Shown here in pieces: positions 11,459 through 22,755 of a stretch of 64,000 bases of DNA. Position numbers and translations under genes: made by a program. The stretch is from Lithodes maja (Eukaryota > Arthropoda > Malacostraca > Decapoda > Lithodidae). The stretch is from positions 62,001 through 126,000 of the forward strand of contig JBAKBP010001411.1 in assembly GCA_037953745.1 (NCBI GenBank), in the 5' to 3' direction. The notes under the pieces were generated by a model, which saw only the letters and a list, made by a program, of their open reading frames with translations, had not been told where the DNA came from and did no database searches. Each line of letters opens with the position of its first letter. The first letter of the stretch is position 1.

Positions 11459-11930
11459 CCCCCCAAGATTTTTCTCAGAGGCCCCAAGGCTCACAAAAAT
11501 CTGATGGTTAGAACCCATGCTATATCTCCACTTCCCATCACCCAGCGGCAGTAAAATATCTGGCACAGTTCTTCAACAATTTTGTTTTCAAAATTATAAC
11601 CCTCCCCAACACAATAGGTTAAATTATATGTAGTTATGCTCCTCAAGAGCGAGCTTCTCTAGCCCAGCATTCTGAGAGGAGTGCAACTCAGAATTACTGC
11701 TATAACATACTAAAAAAATTCAACTATCAAAGAAAGAGTTTTTATTTGATTTATATGTTTATAATTTGTTTATTTCGGCTGCACTGTAGGGGCAAGCCTA
11801 GTTTTTTCTTCTATACCAAACGCTCAACTCCTGCTTTACGACCCAATACGCTGGGCTACAACCGCGAGCCAACAAGCACCAAGCGCAAAATACTATTCAA
11901 ACTAAAGCAGGAGGCTACCCGTGTGTCAAT
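11459..11930 (-). other. Gypsy-2 3' untranslated region and polypurine tract
   Basis: Lies between the RNase H stop and the 3' LTR. The - strand sequence next to the LTR reads CTTGGGGGG (about 11459-11468), a good polypurine tract for plus-strand priming. No open frame of interest. Confidence 0.65.
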
Positions 11931-12848
11931 CTACCCAGGATCATCTACCCTCGAAAGACAATCTGCAATCACGTTGTCACAACCGGCAATTTGGCGTATG
12001 TCCAGGTTATATTCCTGTAACATTAGCGACCACCTGGTCAGCCTCATATTCCGATTGTGAAACTGGTTCAAGAACTTGAGAGGGTGATGATCTGTGTAAA
12101 TTACAACGACTGGACCATAGGCTGGAACATAGACCTCGAAATGCCTCAGTGCATGTACAATTGTCAGCAGCTCCTTCTCGACAACAGAGTAGTTCTTTTG
12201 GGCTGAATTGAACTTCTTCGAGTAGAAACTAACAGGATGTTCCAGCCCATCATCGTCCCTTTGCATAAGGACAGCACCAGCCCCCACACCACTAGCATCC
12301 GTTGCTAGTTGAAAAGGTAGGCTAAAGTCAGGGGCCCTGAGGATCGGGTGAGTGCACAACAGGTGTTTTACTACTCTAAACGCCTTCTCACACTCAGGCG
12401 CCCATTTGAATTTCTTATCCTTCGCTAAAAGATCTGTCAGAGGTGCTAGCACGGTAGAGTACCCCTTAATGAAGCGTCTGTAGTATCCGATCATACCTAA
12501 GAACCTCATGATCTGCTTCTTGGTGGCCGGCCGGGGAAAGTGATCAATCGCAGCTATCTTGTTCTGTGGGGGGCACACCTGACCCAACCCCACCATGAAC
12601 CCAAGATACTCACTAAGCCTCTTGAACAGGAGTTCTACGTGCTCACAATGACTCTTAAAGCTGTTGTCATAGATAATAACATCGTCGAGGTATATTGTGC
12701 AATTAGGAATGTCTGCCGTTATATCATTCATCAAACTCTGAAAGGTAGCGGGTGCGTTCTTTAGGCCATAAGGCATCACGTTACAGCGGTAGGTAGCACC
12801 ATCCACCACAAAGCCACATACCTCTTTCGCTCGTTCGGATAAGGGCAC
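11931..12848 (-). pseudogene. Gypsy-2 pol part 3: RT C-terminus and RNase H
   Basis: Open frame with VPLSERAKEVCGFVVDG, MPYGLKNAPATF, the catalytic YLDD and an RNase H (TDASGVGAGAV, EKELLTIV, TDHHPLKFL), ending in SRVDDPG. It is joined to the upstream RT only through an in-frame TAG just above 12848 (YW-stop-VPLSER, where the family has Q). Compared with Gypsy-1, about 20 residues are missing after YLDD: the stretch from NAAGLVV to ATVL is replaced by a direct join FKRLSEYLGF. That deletes part of the RT palm/thumb, so the copy is dead. Confidence 0.88.
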
Positions 12849-13592
12849 CTACCAGTATCTCTTAACCAAGTCCACCTTGGTTAGGTACTTTGCATTGCCT
12901 ATCTTATCCACACAGTCGTCGACCCGAGGAAGAGGGTAGGGGTTGGTGGGCGTCAAACCGTTTAACCGTCTGTAGTCTACGCAGAATCGCACCTTACCAT
13001 CCGGTTTTGGTTGCAGCATGACGGGAGATGTCCACTTCACCACCCCTTTCTCAATCAGCCCCCTTGTTAACATATACTCCAACTCCGCCCGGAGGGCCGG
13101 CAGTTTAATAGGGGGCACCCTATAGGGAACTGACTTGAAAGGGGGGTGGTCTCCTACGTCCACGTCGTGCACCTCTAGGGTAGTGAGGCCTGGGTGCTCC
13201 GCGAAAACAGAGGGGTATGAACCGAACAGGCGCTCCACAGCTACACGCTGATGCTCAGGTAAGTGTTGCAACGCTTCCTGAGCCGCCTGGTTCGTATTCC
13301 CCGCCCACTGGTTCGCAGAGACATGATGATCCCAGTTATCCTCCACCTGAGCTTGACTGTCCCATTCTCCTTCTCCACCTTGACTGCTAAACGTCATCAC
13401 AGGCACAGTGAGAGGCTCAGGGGGGTGCCTCACATACTCCTTCATGAGATTAACGTGACATAACTGATTGCGCTTACGTCTGTCTGGAGTGGCTACCAAG
13501 TAATCCAGGTCCGATAGCTTCTCCACCACCCTATAAGGACCAGTGTACTTCGCGGATAACGGATGACCTACAAGGGGCAGTAGAATCAACAC
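12849..13592 (-). pseudogene. Gypsy-2 pol part 2: integrase C-terminus and RT N-terminus
   Basis: Open frame from LILLPLVGHPLSAKYTGPYRVV (integrase C-terminal module) through LCHVNLMKEYVR, a linker, and RT fingers (VPYRVPPIKLP, MLTRGLIEKG, RFCVDYRRLNG, YPLPRVDD, YLTKVDLVK). The frame enters through a small deletion near 13592 relative to Gypsy-1, where KLREFEVDQEV is reduced, and leaves at the TAG above 12848. It gives the uninterrupted junction used to define the MITE site in Gypsy-1. Confidence 0.87.
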
Positions 13593-14548
13593 CTCCTGAG
13601 TTTAACCTTGAGGTCGTACCTGTCCTTCATGAGGGCCGGAGAGCTAGTCAAATTACGGCCAGCCAACTCCAGACTGCGCAACATCCGTTCTCGACTGTCG
13701 AGGACATACTTGAGCATAGAACAAGGTTTTTCTGCACCCTCCCATATTTCTTTAACCATATGGAGAGGCCCTCTGACACGGTGTCCAAAGACGAGCTCAT
13801 TAGGGCTGAATCCCAAACTTTCCCCAGGTACCTCCCGTGCAGCAAATAAAACATATGGCAGGCCAAGATCCCAATCTTTCCCATTCTCAAAGCAATAACA
13901 ACGAAGCATAGATTTTAAGGTTGAGTGCCATCGCTCTAACACACCCTGGCTCTCCGGATGATACGCAGATGACACAACCGTAACAATCCCATGCTGCTGC
14001 ATTGTTTGAACAAAGAGGTTAGAAGTGAAGTTGGATCCTTGGTCTGACTGAATCTCCTGCGGGTAACCATACCGGGAAAAATACACTAGCAAGTTTCGGA
14101 CCACCGTCTTCGCTGACCCATTTCTCATAAGGTACGCGTCAGGGTACCTTGTTGCCACATCCATGATGGTCAGGAGAAACTTTTTTCCAGCACTTGTAGG
14201 GGGAAGGGGGCCAACCATATCAACTATAACCTTACTAAAGGGAGGCCCACTGACAGGAATGGGGTGTAATGGCGCCTTAGGAATGCTCTGATTTGGTTTG
14301 CCAACCTTCTGACACACATCACACATTGCCACCCATGACACAACTTGTGCTATCAGACCAGGCCACCAAAATAATTTTCCTAAGGCTGCAACCGTCTTAC
14401 GGACACCCAGATGCCCCTCCAGTGGTACATCATGAGCCAACCTAAGTAAGCTTTCCCTGCAAACCCTCGGCACGGCCAGCTGGTCTACCTCCTGACCCCC
14501 CCTCCCAATTCCTCTGCGGATCTTGGAATCGCCGGTACAATATGCCAT
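13586..14548 (-). pseudogene. Gypsy-2 pol part 1: integrase
   Basis: Integrase with an HHCC domain (HDVPLEGHLG, then CDVCQ), DDE residues in VIVDMVGPLP, IQSDQGSNF and GVLERWHSTL, and the YVLFAAREVPGES stretch shared with Gypsy-1. The protein extends upstream into the protease frame through a frameshift near 14490, so the first residues of this open frame are not natural. As in Gypsy-1, it lies between protease and RT. Confidence 0.9.
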
Positions 14549-15413
14549 CTATGAAAAAAAAATCTCCCGACTGTGCATCACTGTCCTCCTCCAACTCGAC
14601 AGCACCGGTACCACATTCAAGAACCTCCGGGTCTTCTAATTGCAATTTACGAATATCCGAAGGAGCAAGCTTATCTAAGTGTTTGCGAAACAACTCATGC
14701 CCCCCTCCTACATTGAATTTAGCCTCCCGTTGCTCTCTCTCTGTGTATCGTTGCTGTAGCTTCGTCTTTTTAAGCCCATCCTCTGCCTTCTTAGTAACAG
14801 TTAATGGGTCTTCTCCAGACTCGAAAATTGGTCCTAATAATGAGTCCCCGAGAATGTCCGTTGATACTAAACTCTCAACCACATCAACTTTCAACCCCTT
14901 CTCGGTACCGTTCCTCCGCTTGTCTAAAGACTGTTGACCAGAATGTGACTCCCTGGATGCAAGAGATCTGGTGACAACACACGCCATAGGTTGCATCTGA
15001 CACCTCTCAACCCACTCCTGCTCCTCCCTACTCACGTCGGCCGGCTTCTCGGCAACGACTAAGGGTGGAGCCTCAGAAGTAGGCCCCGCAAAGTCGTTGC
15101 CGAGAAGGAGGTCGACGCCCCCAACAGGTAACTTCTCCACAATTCCTACATCCAGGTCACGAGTGACACCATCAACTTCCATCTTCATTCTTACAAGCGG
15201 GTATGACCTTGTTGCATTAACTCCCTGAACCACAACCACCCGCGCCGTATTTACAGGTTTACCAGTGAAATTTCTCAACAGTGTTTGCGATGCCCCAGTG
15301 TCACGCAAAATTCTCACCTCATGTCTTCTACCCCCCCACTCCACACAACCGAATCCCCTGTGGGCACTAAAGGCATCACGGACAGGGAATAAGCCTTCCG
15401 GATCCTTCTGCAC
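14442..15413 (-). pseudogene. Gypsy-2 protease segment
   Basis: Aspartic protease region with LRDTGASQTLL and GVDLLLGNDFAG, then a charged linker leading to LQLEDPEV and SGDFFFIDGILYRRF, all collinear with Gypsy-1 gag-pro. The frame runs upstream to about 15477, where the CR1 LINE interrupts it, and loses frame near 14490 before integrase. Its natural N-terminal continuation is the gag at 20959-22553. Confidence 0.88.
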
Positions 15414-15479
15414 TGGCAGTGTATTTATATCTCTCCCGCCGGCTTTAGCACCGCCAACAGCTCCGCATCGCCACTGAGA

Positions 15480-15974
15480 AAACTCTATCCTAATTTGAGT
15501 ATTTCATATCCCAATTCCCTTTATTCATTGCATGAACAGTAGTTAAGTGCTTGTTTAACCTCCACATAGTTCTGTAGTTGCCGTGCATGTTATTTTATTG
15601 CTTTTCTGACTGATAAACATTGTTGTTTACATTAATTTGTTATCCTAGCTTGTAGCAGACGACGCACGAGCACCTCTAATCGACCTAGCTTTGTATTTTC
15701 TTATTAACTCTAGTAGTTATCGTATTCAGTATCCTACTGTAGCTATATATATCTGCAATTTTAGTTGTTGCTTGCAGGATCTTGTAGTAACCTTTGACTG
15801 ATAACTTTGTTTATCTAAATATAATCCTGCTTGACTAGCCTACAGTGACACCAGCGCCATCTGTTGATACAGTATATTAACCCCTTGTGTGCAGTTACAC
15901 TTTATTTTTATATAATCTCTATTTGGTGAATTGTATATTTAGTCACATATTCTATTATATATATATATATATTT
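15480..15974 (+). other. CR1 5' untranslated region, non-repeated part
   Basis: AT-rich sequence without open frames of note, containing a short (TA)n run at about 15956-15972. Assigned to the LINE because Gypsy-2 homology ends just before it; it could in part be a separate insertion. Confidence 0.45.
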
Positions 15975-16600
15975 GTTTTGCTTTTTTAGGTAGGTTATCA
16001 CCCCTGGTAGCCTACTTCTGCACATTTCATACTTTTTTGTTTTTGGTTATTTTTGTTGTTTTTGGTTATTTTTGTTTTCAGTTAGTCTAGGCTATCATCC
16101 CTGGTGGCCTATTTCTGCGTACGGTACTTCAATTTTTAAATTTTCAGTTAGGCTATCACCGCTGGTGGCCTATTTCTGCGTACCGGTATTTCATAACTTT
16201 TGTTTTCGGTTAGTCTAGGCTATCACCGCTGGTGGCCTATTTCTGCCTACCGGTATTTCATAATTTTTGTTTTCGGTTATTTTTGTTTTCGGTTAATCTA
16301 GGCTATCATCCCTGGTGGCCTATTTCTTCGTACTTCAATTTTTAAATTTTCAGTTAGGCTATCACCGCTGGTGGCCTATTTCTGCGTACCGGTATTTCAT
16401 AATTTTTGTTTTCGGTTAGGATAGGCTGTAACCCCTGGTGGCCTATTTCTGTTTAAATAAACATAAAATTGATTTTGGTTCGGCTATCACTGCATATTCA
16501 AATTTAATTTTTTGTTTTGTTTTAATTTTCGGTTAGGCTATCACCGCTGATAACCTATTTGTGTGTATTTCAAAATTTTTGTTTTCGGTTAGGCCTATTT
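15975..16600 (+). repeat. Tandem monomers in the CR1 5' region
   Basis: Roughly nine imperfect copies of a 55-110 bp unit whose core is GGCTATCACCGCTGGTGGCC followed by TATTTCTGCG; the core begins near 15985, 16090, 16148, 16217, 16300, 16355, 16425, 16483 and 16535. A second short repeat, AAGTGAGTTAAGTGTTTTT, occurs three times at about 16635-16690, just before ORF1. Repeated 5' monomers act as promoters in some LINEs; that role here is inference. Confidence 0.85.
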
Positions 16601-16715
16601 AAGTAAGTGAAGCGACCTGAAGGGAGTGAAGTGTTTTTAAAGTGAGTTTAGTGTTTTTAAAGTGAGTTAAGTGTTTTTAAGTGAGTGAAGTGATCTGAAG
16701 AAAGTGATCGTCACC

Positions 16716-17822
16716 ATGCCTCGTGCCTGTACGAACTGCGCCGGTAGGTTTGGTGCTTCCATGTTTGCTCCCGCCGATCCACAAGTCTGCCGACTCTGCC
16801 AGCAACGAGAGGATTTGACAGCAAAATTGGATGAAGCCCACAACAAGATCAATGCCCTCACCAGGAAGCTTGAATCACTCCAAGAGTTTGTAACACTCAA
16901 CGTTGGAGTATCACTAACTCCAATTGTTTCAACTCCAGCATCCACCACCGACCCAACGTCATCTGCCAACAATCCAACACCTGCAGTAGACACTGCTTCT
17001 GACGAACCTGAGCCGACATCAAACCAGGACAGCCGCCCTGTTCACCTTAGTCTCTCCCCCACTCCTCGTGCAAGAAGCCTGCTAGCACGAACAGTACCAA
17101 CCCCTCGCCCCCGTTCTAACCACTCCTCTCCCCGACCTGTACGTAGAGTCCCGCCACCACAGGTTTCCGGATTTACACCAGTGAGGAACGGTGCACGGCC
17201 AACGCAGAAAAGGTCTCATCTACCAGTCACAATGTCAAACAGATTTGAGATATTGGTAGAGATGGAAGACGAACCAGAAGAGACCAGGCTCGTTGGGGAT
17301 TCCATCCTACGTGGACAGGTCGAAGAGTTCTATGACAGAGTCCCAAATCAACGAAAAAGATTTTGCATCCCAGGAGCTGGACTGGACGACATTGTGGAAG
17401 CCTTCGAAGATACCACAAAGGATGCAAATGAAAATACCCTTTTTGTCATCCATGCTGGTTCAAATGACGTCATGCGCACCAGATCCGAAGAGTTGATGGA
17501 GAAATATCGCAAGATGATCCAGCACTACAAAAACAAGTCAAGGAATATCATCATCTCAGGCATTCTCCCCAAGATCGACGCACCTGACAAATTCTACGAC
17601 AAGGCCTTCAGCACAAATAGCCGACTAAAATATTTGTGTCTGAGGGAAGAAGTTGAATTCATCAACCTCTGGGACAACTTCTACAACCAGCCTACTCTGT
17701 TCCGCAAGGATGGCACTCATCTAAACCCTGTGGGTTCAGCACGCATGAGTCGTCTCCTACACGAAGCAGTCCGCAGCCATGGATCAAAAAACGCCATCCG
17801 AGAAGAAGCAGCAGTGACATAA
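16716..17822 (+). CDS. CR1 ORF1 protein with SGNH esterase domain
   Basis: Starts at the ATG in CACCATGCC (16716), giving about 368 residues. The N-terminus has two CxxC pairs (CTNC, CRLC), suggesting a small zinc-binding module, then a short coiled coil. A proline/serine-rich linker leads to an SGNH/GDSL-type hydrolase from about residue 185: the nucleophile in GDSIL, a block II-like GAGLDDI, the Asn block in HAGSNDV, and the catalytic D and H in DGTHLNP near the C-terminus. All catalytic residues appear intact. Esterase ORF1 proteins are known in CR1-like LINEs and probably serve RNP or membrane interactions. ORF2 starts 84 bases after its stop. Confidence 0.88.
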   Translation: MPRACTNCAGRFGASMFAPADPQVCRLCQQREDLTAKLDEAHNKINALTRKLESLQEFVTLNVGVSLTPIVSTPASTTDPTSSANNPTPAVDTASDEPEPTSNQDSRPVHLSLSPTPRARSLLARTVPTPRPRSNHSSPRPVRRVPPPQVSGFTPVRNGARPTQKRSHLPVTMSNRFEILVEMEDEPEETRLVGDSILRGQVEEFYDRVPNQRKRFCIPGAGLDDIVEAFEDTTKDANENTLFVIHAGSNDVMRTRSEELMEKYRKMIQHYKNKSRNIIISGILPKIDAPDKFYDKAFSTNSRLKYLCLREEVEFINLWDNFYNQPTLFRKDGTHLNPVGSARMSRLLHEAVRSHGSKNAIREEAAVT

Positions 17823-17905
17823 ATCATCCAACACCAAAAAAAAACCAGAGGCAACCGAGGACCACCAGCGATAAGGACCGAAGACAGCGAGGACCGAGGA
17901 CAGCC

Positions 17906-20779
17906 ATGAACATAAATGTAGATCCGACAAGAACCAAAAATATTATTAAAGAGCGTTCTGTGAGTTCTAAAATAACAAATTTAAAGGTTTTCTATGCAAA
18001 CGCTCATAGCATACGCAATAAATTTTCAGATTTAGAGGAGCTAGTGTTTACAGAAAATTATGATGTGATTGGCATAACAGAATCTTGGCTCAATACAGAA
18101 GATAGAGACTTTTTAGCAGAGTATTCACTTCCCGGTTATGTAATGTTTGAGAAAAGCCGAATAAATCGAAATGGAGGTGGCGTTTTACTTTATATCAAAG
18201 AAAGTCTTAACCCTACCCTCTTGTTAAAACCTCAAATTGTGAACGTCGACGCATCTTTTGTGCTAATAAAGAATAATAAAGGTACAAAAATAATACTTAC
18301 ATTAATATACAGACCTCCAGCTCAATCAGTGCAAACTGACCGAGAAATTTACGAACAAATTGCAGATGTAAGTAACTCACAAGATACCGTAATTTTTGGC
18401 AACTTTAATTTACCTGTGACCAAGTGGGGCGATACTCTTACTTCACACTCCGGACATGACTTGTATACGAACTTGCAAGAGAGTTCGCTTTATCAATTTG
18501 TTCGAACGCCGACCCGTGGTAATAACGTTCTTGACATTGTACTTGCAACAAAAGAAGAATTAATAGAGAATTTGAATGTTGGTGATGAATTCAGTAACAG
18601 CGACCATCGTACGATAACTTTCACTTTAAAGTTTACTAGTAACGAACCAAATAGTAGCATCGAAAAAGTCCCTAATTTCAAGAAAGCAAACTTCCATAAA
18701 CTTAGAGCTATGTTTAAAGAAACTGACTGGAGCTTTTTAATTCACAATAACGACATAAATACATCTTGGAAGTTATTCGAAGCCACTTACCTAAAAGCAG
18801 TGCAAGACTGCATACCATCGAAAATACGGCGTCCAGGCCATAATAATAAGCCCAAATGGTGGAATAAAGGATATTTCAAACTGCCTGCTTGCTTAAAAAA
18901 TTTGCTAATGATAGATTAAAATCCTCACAAAATGACGAAGAACGGGTGAAATTTGTAGAGCTACGACGCAAAGCCAAAAATTTAATTAAGCAAAGTAAAA
19001 AGACCTTAGAGTTACATATTGCGAATCAAAGTAAAACAAGAAAGAATTCTATAGTTATATCAGAAAGAAAAAAGTAGTTACTTCAACTGTTGGACCGTTA
19101 GTCGATGAAAGTGGAGAATACACCAAAGACGAAGTAAAATGAGTAATGCCCTCAATACCTTCTTTGCATCAGTTTTTACAACAGAAGACCTCAGTGATAT
19201 CCCTACACCATCGCCGATTCATATTGATAATTCAGATGTTCTAAGCAATATCACCGTTACAGAGAGAGAAGTATTGAATTGTTTAGATAAACTCAAGGTA
19301 AATAAAACGCCTGGACCTGATACAATCTCACCTAGAGTTCTAAAGGAAGCTAAGGATGAGCTCTCCAAACCACTGACATTACTATTCAATAAATCCTTGC
19401 AGTCTGGAACTATGCCCGATCAGTGGAAGCTAGCCAATGTAACACCGATATTCAAAAAAGGCAGCAAATCCCTACCCAGTAACTATCGTCCAATTAGCTT
19501 AACCTCAGTTGTATGTAAAATGCTAGAAACGGTCATACGAGACAGACTCGTAAATCACTTAGAGGAAAATAACATACTTAAAGATACTCAACACGGCTTT
19601 CGTAAAAAACGTTCCTGTTTAACAAACCTCTTAGACTTCTTCCACGATATCCTCAACCTCTACGATGAGAGTAAAGCTGTAGATATTATATACCTTGATT
19701 TTCAAAAGGCCTTTGACAAAGTTCCCCACAAACGTTTACTGCTAAAACTAAAAGCGCATGGAATACAAGACGGTGTGTTGAAATGGATAGAAAATTGGCT
19801 CAGCGACAGAAAGCAAAGAGTAGTCATAAACGGTAAGGCATGTAAATGGACCAATGTAAGTAGCGGGGTACCCCAGGGATCGGTACTAGGACAAATTCTC
19901 TTTCTAATTTACATCAACGACATAGATGAGGGTCTCACCTGTACAATCTCAAAATTTGCTGATGATACAAAAATTGCAAATAGCGTACTCTCAAATGAAC
20001 AAGTTGACGATATGCAACATAATCTAGATAAATTGTCATGTTGGGCCCAAATTTGGCAAATGAGTTTCAATGCGGATAAATGTAAAGTACTACATATCGG
20101 ATACCTAAATGAGAAAGCAAACTATTCGATGAATGGCACTCAGCTTAAGAATGTAAACAGAGAAACCGATCTGGGAGTAACAATATCAAGTAACCTAAAA
20201 CCGAGTCAACAATGTTCAGAAGTTGTTAAGAAGGCAAACAAAATAATTGGCTTTATAGGCAGGTCATTTGAGCATAAATCCAAAGAAGTTATCCTAACCC
20301 TTTACAATTCCTTAGTCCGCCCTCTTCTGGAATACTGCGTTCAATCCTGGTGCCCTTATTACCAAAAAGATATAAACAAGCTAGAACGAGTTCACCGTAG
20401 AGTTACCAAAATGATACCTAGCCTAAAGAACAAACCATACGAAGAGCGTCTTAGAGAATTAAATCTATTTCCTTTAACCCAGCGCAGATTAAGAGGTGAC
20501 TTAATTCAAGTGTTCAAAATCATCAAAGGCATCGACAATATGAACTGTAGTAAGTACTTCACTATCGACCAATCTAATTACACGCGGGGAAACGGTTGCA
20601 AAATTATTGGTAAATCTTTTAACTCACACGAATCTAAGAATTTCTTCTTCAATCGAGTTGTCAACTTGTGGAATGGGCTTCCCCGAAACGTTATAGACTG
20701 CATCACCGTTGATTCATTTAAACTCCGCCTAGACAAATATCTCGCATCAAACCCGCGACTGACTGCGTTTGTAAATTAA
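17906..20779 (+). pseudogene. CR1 ORF2: endonuclease and reverse transcriptase
   Basis: Starts at ATG 17906. The AP-like endonuclease has NAHSIRNK, ITESWL, IYRPP and NSDHRTI, but the usual GDFN is GNFN (about 18400), losing a conserved aspartate. The linker between endonuclease and RT has three frame changes, near 18880, 19045 and 19138. Beyond these the RT is open from 19139 to the end: NYRPISL, DFQKAFDKVPH, SGVPQGSVLG, the catalytic FADDT (about 19950) and the C-terminal region LEYCVQSWCPYY. Length and order are normal for CR1. The copy is inactive but only mildly decayed, so this insertion is not very old. Confidence 0.88.
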
Positions 20780-20958
20780 TAACTTTATGTTATCCCCCCC
20801 TCAGTTACTAACCCATCTGTCTCCTACTAACTTCCTAATCCTGCCACGGACATTAGTTCCAGGGCAGTAATTCCCTTTCCAATGTTCCCTTACCCACTCT
20901 AAACCACTGTTTGGACACTTGATCCTCAGTGTTTTGGAGGACAAGCAACCTAGAAGGG
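20780..20958 (+). other. CR1 3' untranslated tail
   Basis: Short non-coding sequence after the ORF2 stop. Gypsy-2 homology resumes at about 20959. There is no poly-A tail and no obvious microsatellite tail. Confidence 0.55.
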
Positions 20959-22553
20959 TCACTAGATCTGTTGTTGCTTTATTTCCTCTGTACTCCTTTG
21001 TACCTCGGAAGAATTGCCTCTAACAAACTCCGATGTCCTCTTGAACACTCCAATGCCGTGAGCAAAAGACACGGCTGCCGGAGGAGGTCGACTAGGGCAC
21101 TCATTTGCTTTATGACCCTCCTTGTGGCACTTAAAACACATAAATTTCGGTTTCGGCTTATACTGTGATGTAAAAGGCCCCTGACTTTTCTTATACGACG
21201 TGGTGTTAGGTTTGGATTCAGTTTTAGTTTCATTGCTCTTTTGTTTAAATGTGTCATTGCTATGGGGAGGGGGAGGATAACGGTCCTTAGCACTTGCATC
21301 GTACTTCTGTGAGGACCCGCAACCCCGAATCAACAACAGCCGTAGATCAGCCATTTCTGCTGCTTCTACTAGAGTTCTTGGGTTTTTCTCCTTTAAGTTC
21401 AAAGTTAGATCACCGCCCGTGCTCTTAAAGAACTGCTCCAACATCATTAACTGCTTAATTCCATCAAATGTTGTTACCTTCTCAGATCGGAGCCAGTTCC
21501 CCATAGCATCGGACAAGTCCCGGGCGTGTTCCAAAAAGGTGCTATCTCTTCCCTTGGTTACACCCCGGAACTTCAAACGGTACGTTTCTGGTTGCAGTTC
21601 GTAAGCCCTCAGGACAGCCTCCTTGAGATCCTCATACACAATACATGACTCCAAAGGTAATGCATCGTAGGCTTTAAGACCCTTGCCTATTAATCTAGAG
21701 GATACAAGTGCTGCCATTTATTCTCTGGCCACTGGTGTTCCTGGCACTTCTTCTCAAAGTGTGCAAAAAATTCTGTTACCCCACTCTCATCAAACACCGG
21801 AACCAGTTTCAATAAGTGCGAGAGAGATTGATCATGAGCACGGTTACCAGCCCCAAGTCGCTGTCCCGTTGTCTCTACTCGTGACTTCTCTACGTCTCTG
21901 TCGGCACAGTACCTAGTCGACTCAGCTTGAATTTTTGCTAGCTCTATTTGCTGCTGATGCTGAAGCTCACATGCCCTTTGTTGCTGTTGAATCTCAGATG
22001 CCCTGATAGCCTTTCTCTCTTCGATCTTGGCTGATTCTATTTTCTGCTGGATCTTAGCTAATTCGAGCTGAAGCAATAATTCTGGAGTTAACCCTTGAGG
22101 AGGTGAAGGTGCTACAATGTTTGAAATTACCGGTGGCCCCCCCAGGGGCAACCCACCCTGCCAGTCACCACCCAACTGTGGAAGCGTACCCAGGGTCGGC
22201 AAACTACTGGGATGGCTGGGAGTCAAGTGTAGGGGAAGCATGGCCGAAGGGCTCTGAGCACTCAACCCATCTCGCTCACCAGTCACCCTGCCCAGTACAC
22301 ACGTTATCAAGTTATCCCTGGTCATGCTGCTAGTACCCGCATGACCGATAGCTGTGGCCAGGCATTGAAGACCGTACCGATCCATACCCTCCAACCGCTC
22401 GGCAGTAACAGGCCATTGCAAAAATATCCTAGCATCCTCCTCACAGTTCACCTGATTAACCCTTTCATCATGCTGCTGTTCCTCAGTTTCGACAATACGT
22501 ACTGTGTCTCCATTCTCCTCTGATCCGGTATAAGACATGATGCTCACAAACAT
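20959..22553 (-). pseudogene. Gypsy-2 gag
   Basis: Collinear with the Gypsy-1 gag. The N-terminus reads MSYTGSEENG; the ATG at 22538 matches the Gypsy-1 start better than the one at 22553. Residues about 155-225 are a glutamine-rich coiled coil (IQQKIESAKIEERKA, EIQQQQRACELQHQQQ), followed by a capsid-like region. A one-base deletion near 21710 breaks the frame; after it come EKNPRTLVEAAEMAD and a CCHC knuckle (CFKCHKEGHKANEC). The protein is cut near 20960 by the CR1 LINE. Confidence 0.87.
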
Positions 22554-22755
22554 TTTTCACCTCAATATTCAGAAAAGAAGCACCCCAAACTCTTATACCT
22601 CAATATACACACAAAAATTCTCGGAAATACTCAAGGGCTATACTATGTTGCAAAAAAAAATTATTCTTGCTGATCCCCGCAAAATATTCCCCAAAACAAC
22701 AAATGTTCCCTGCTAATAAATGTAGGTTCACCAAATCCTAGGTAAGGTCGCCATT
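22554..22755 (-). other. Gypsy-2 leader and primer-binding site
   Basis: Non-coding leader between gag and the 5' LTR. Next to the LTR (22741-22755) the - strand reads AATGGCGACCTTACC, the same primer-binding type as Gypsy-1. Confidence 0.65.

Larger units (their letters stand above)
15480..20958 (+). mobile_element. CR1-type LINE inserted in Gypsy-2
   Basis: About 5.5 kb with a tandemly repeated 5' region, ORF1 with an SGNH esterase domain, ORF2 with endonuclease and RT, and a short 3' tail. It lies inside Gypsy-2 between the gag C-terminus (STEEIKQQQI) and the protease region, on the opposite strand to its host. The boundaries are placed where Gypsy-2 homology stops, accurate to about 10 bp. 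No clear target duplication is visible, which is usual for CR1. An esterase in ORF1 is an established feature of part of the CR1 group. Confidence 0.85.

Noticed and set aside
15975..16600. A CRISPR array
   Set aside because: Repeat units and spacing vary, there are no unique spacers, and the setting is eukaryotic LINE sequence.
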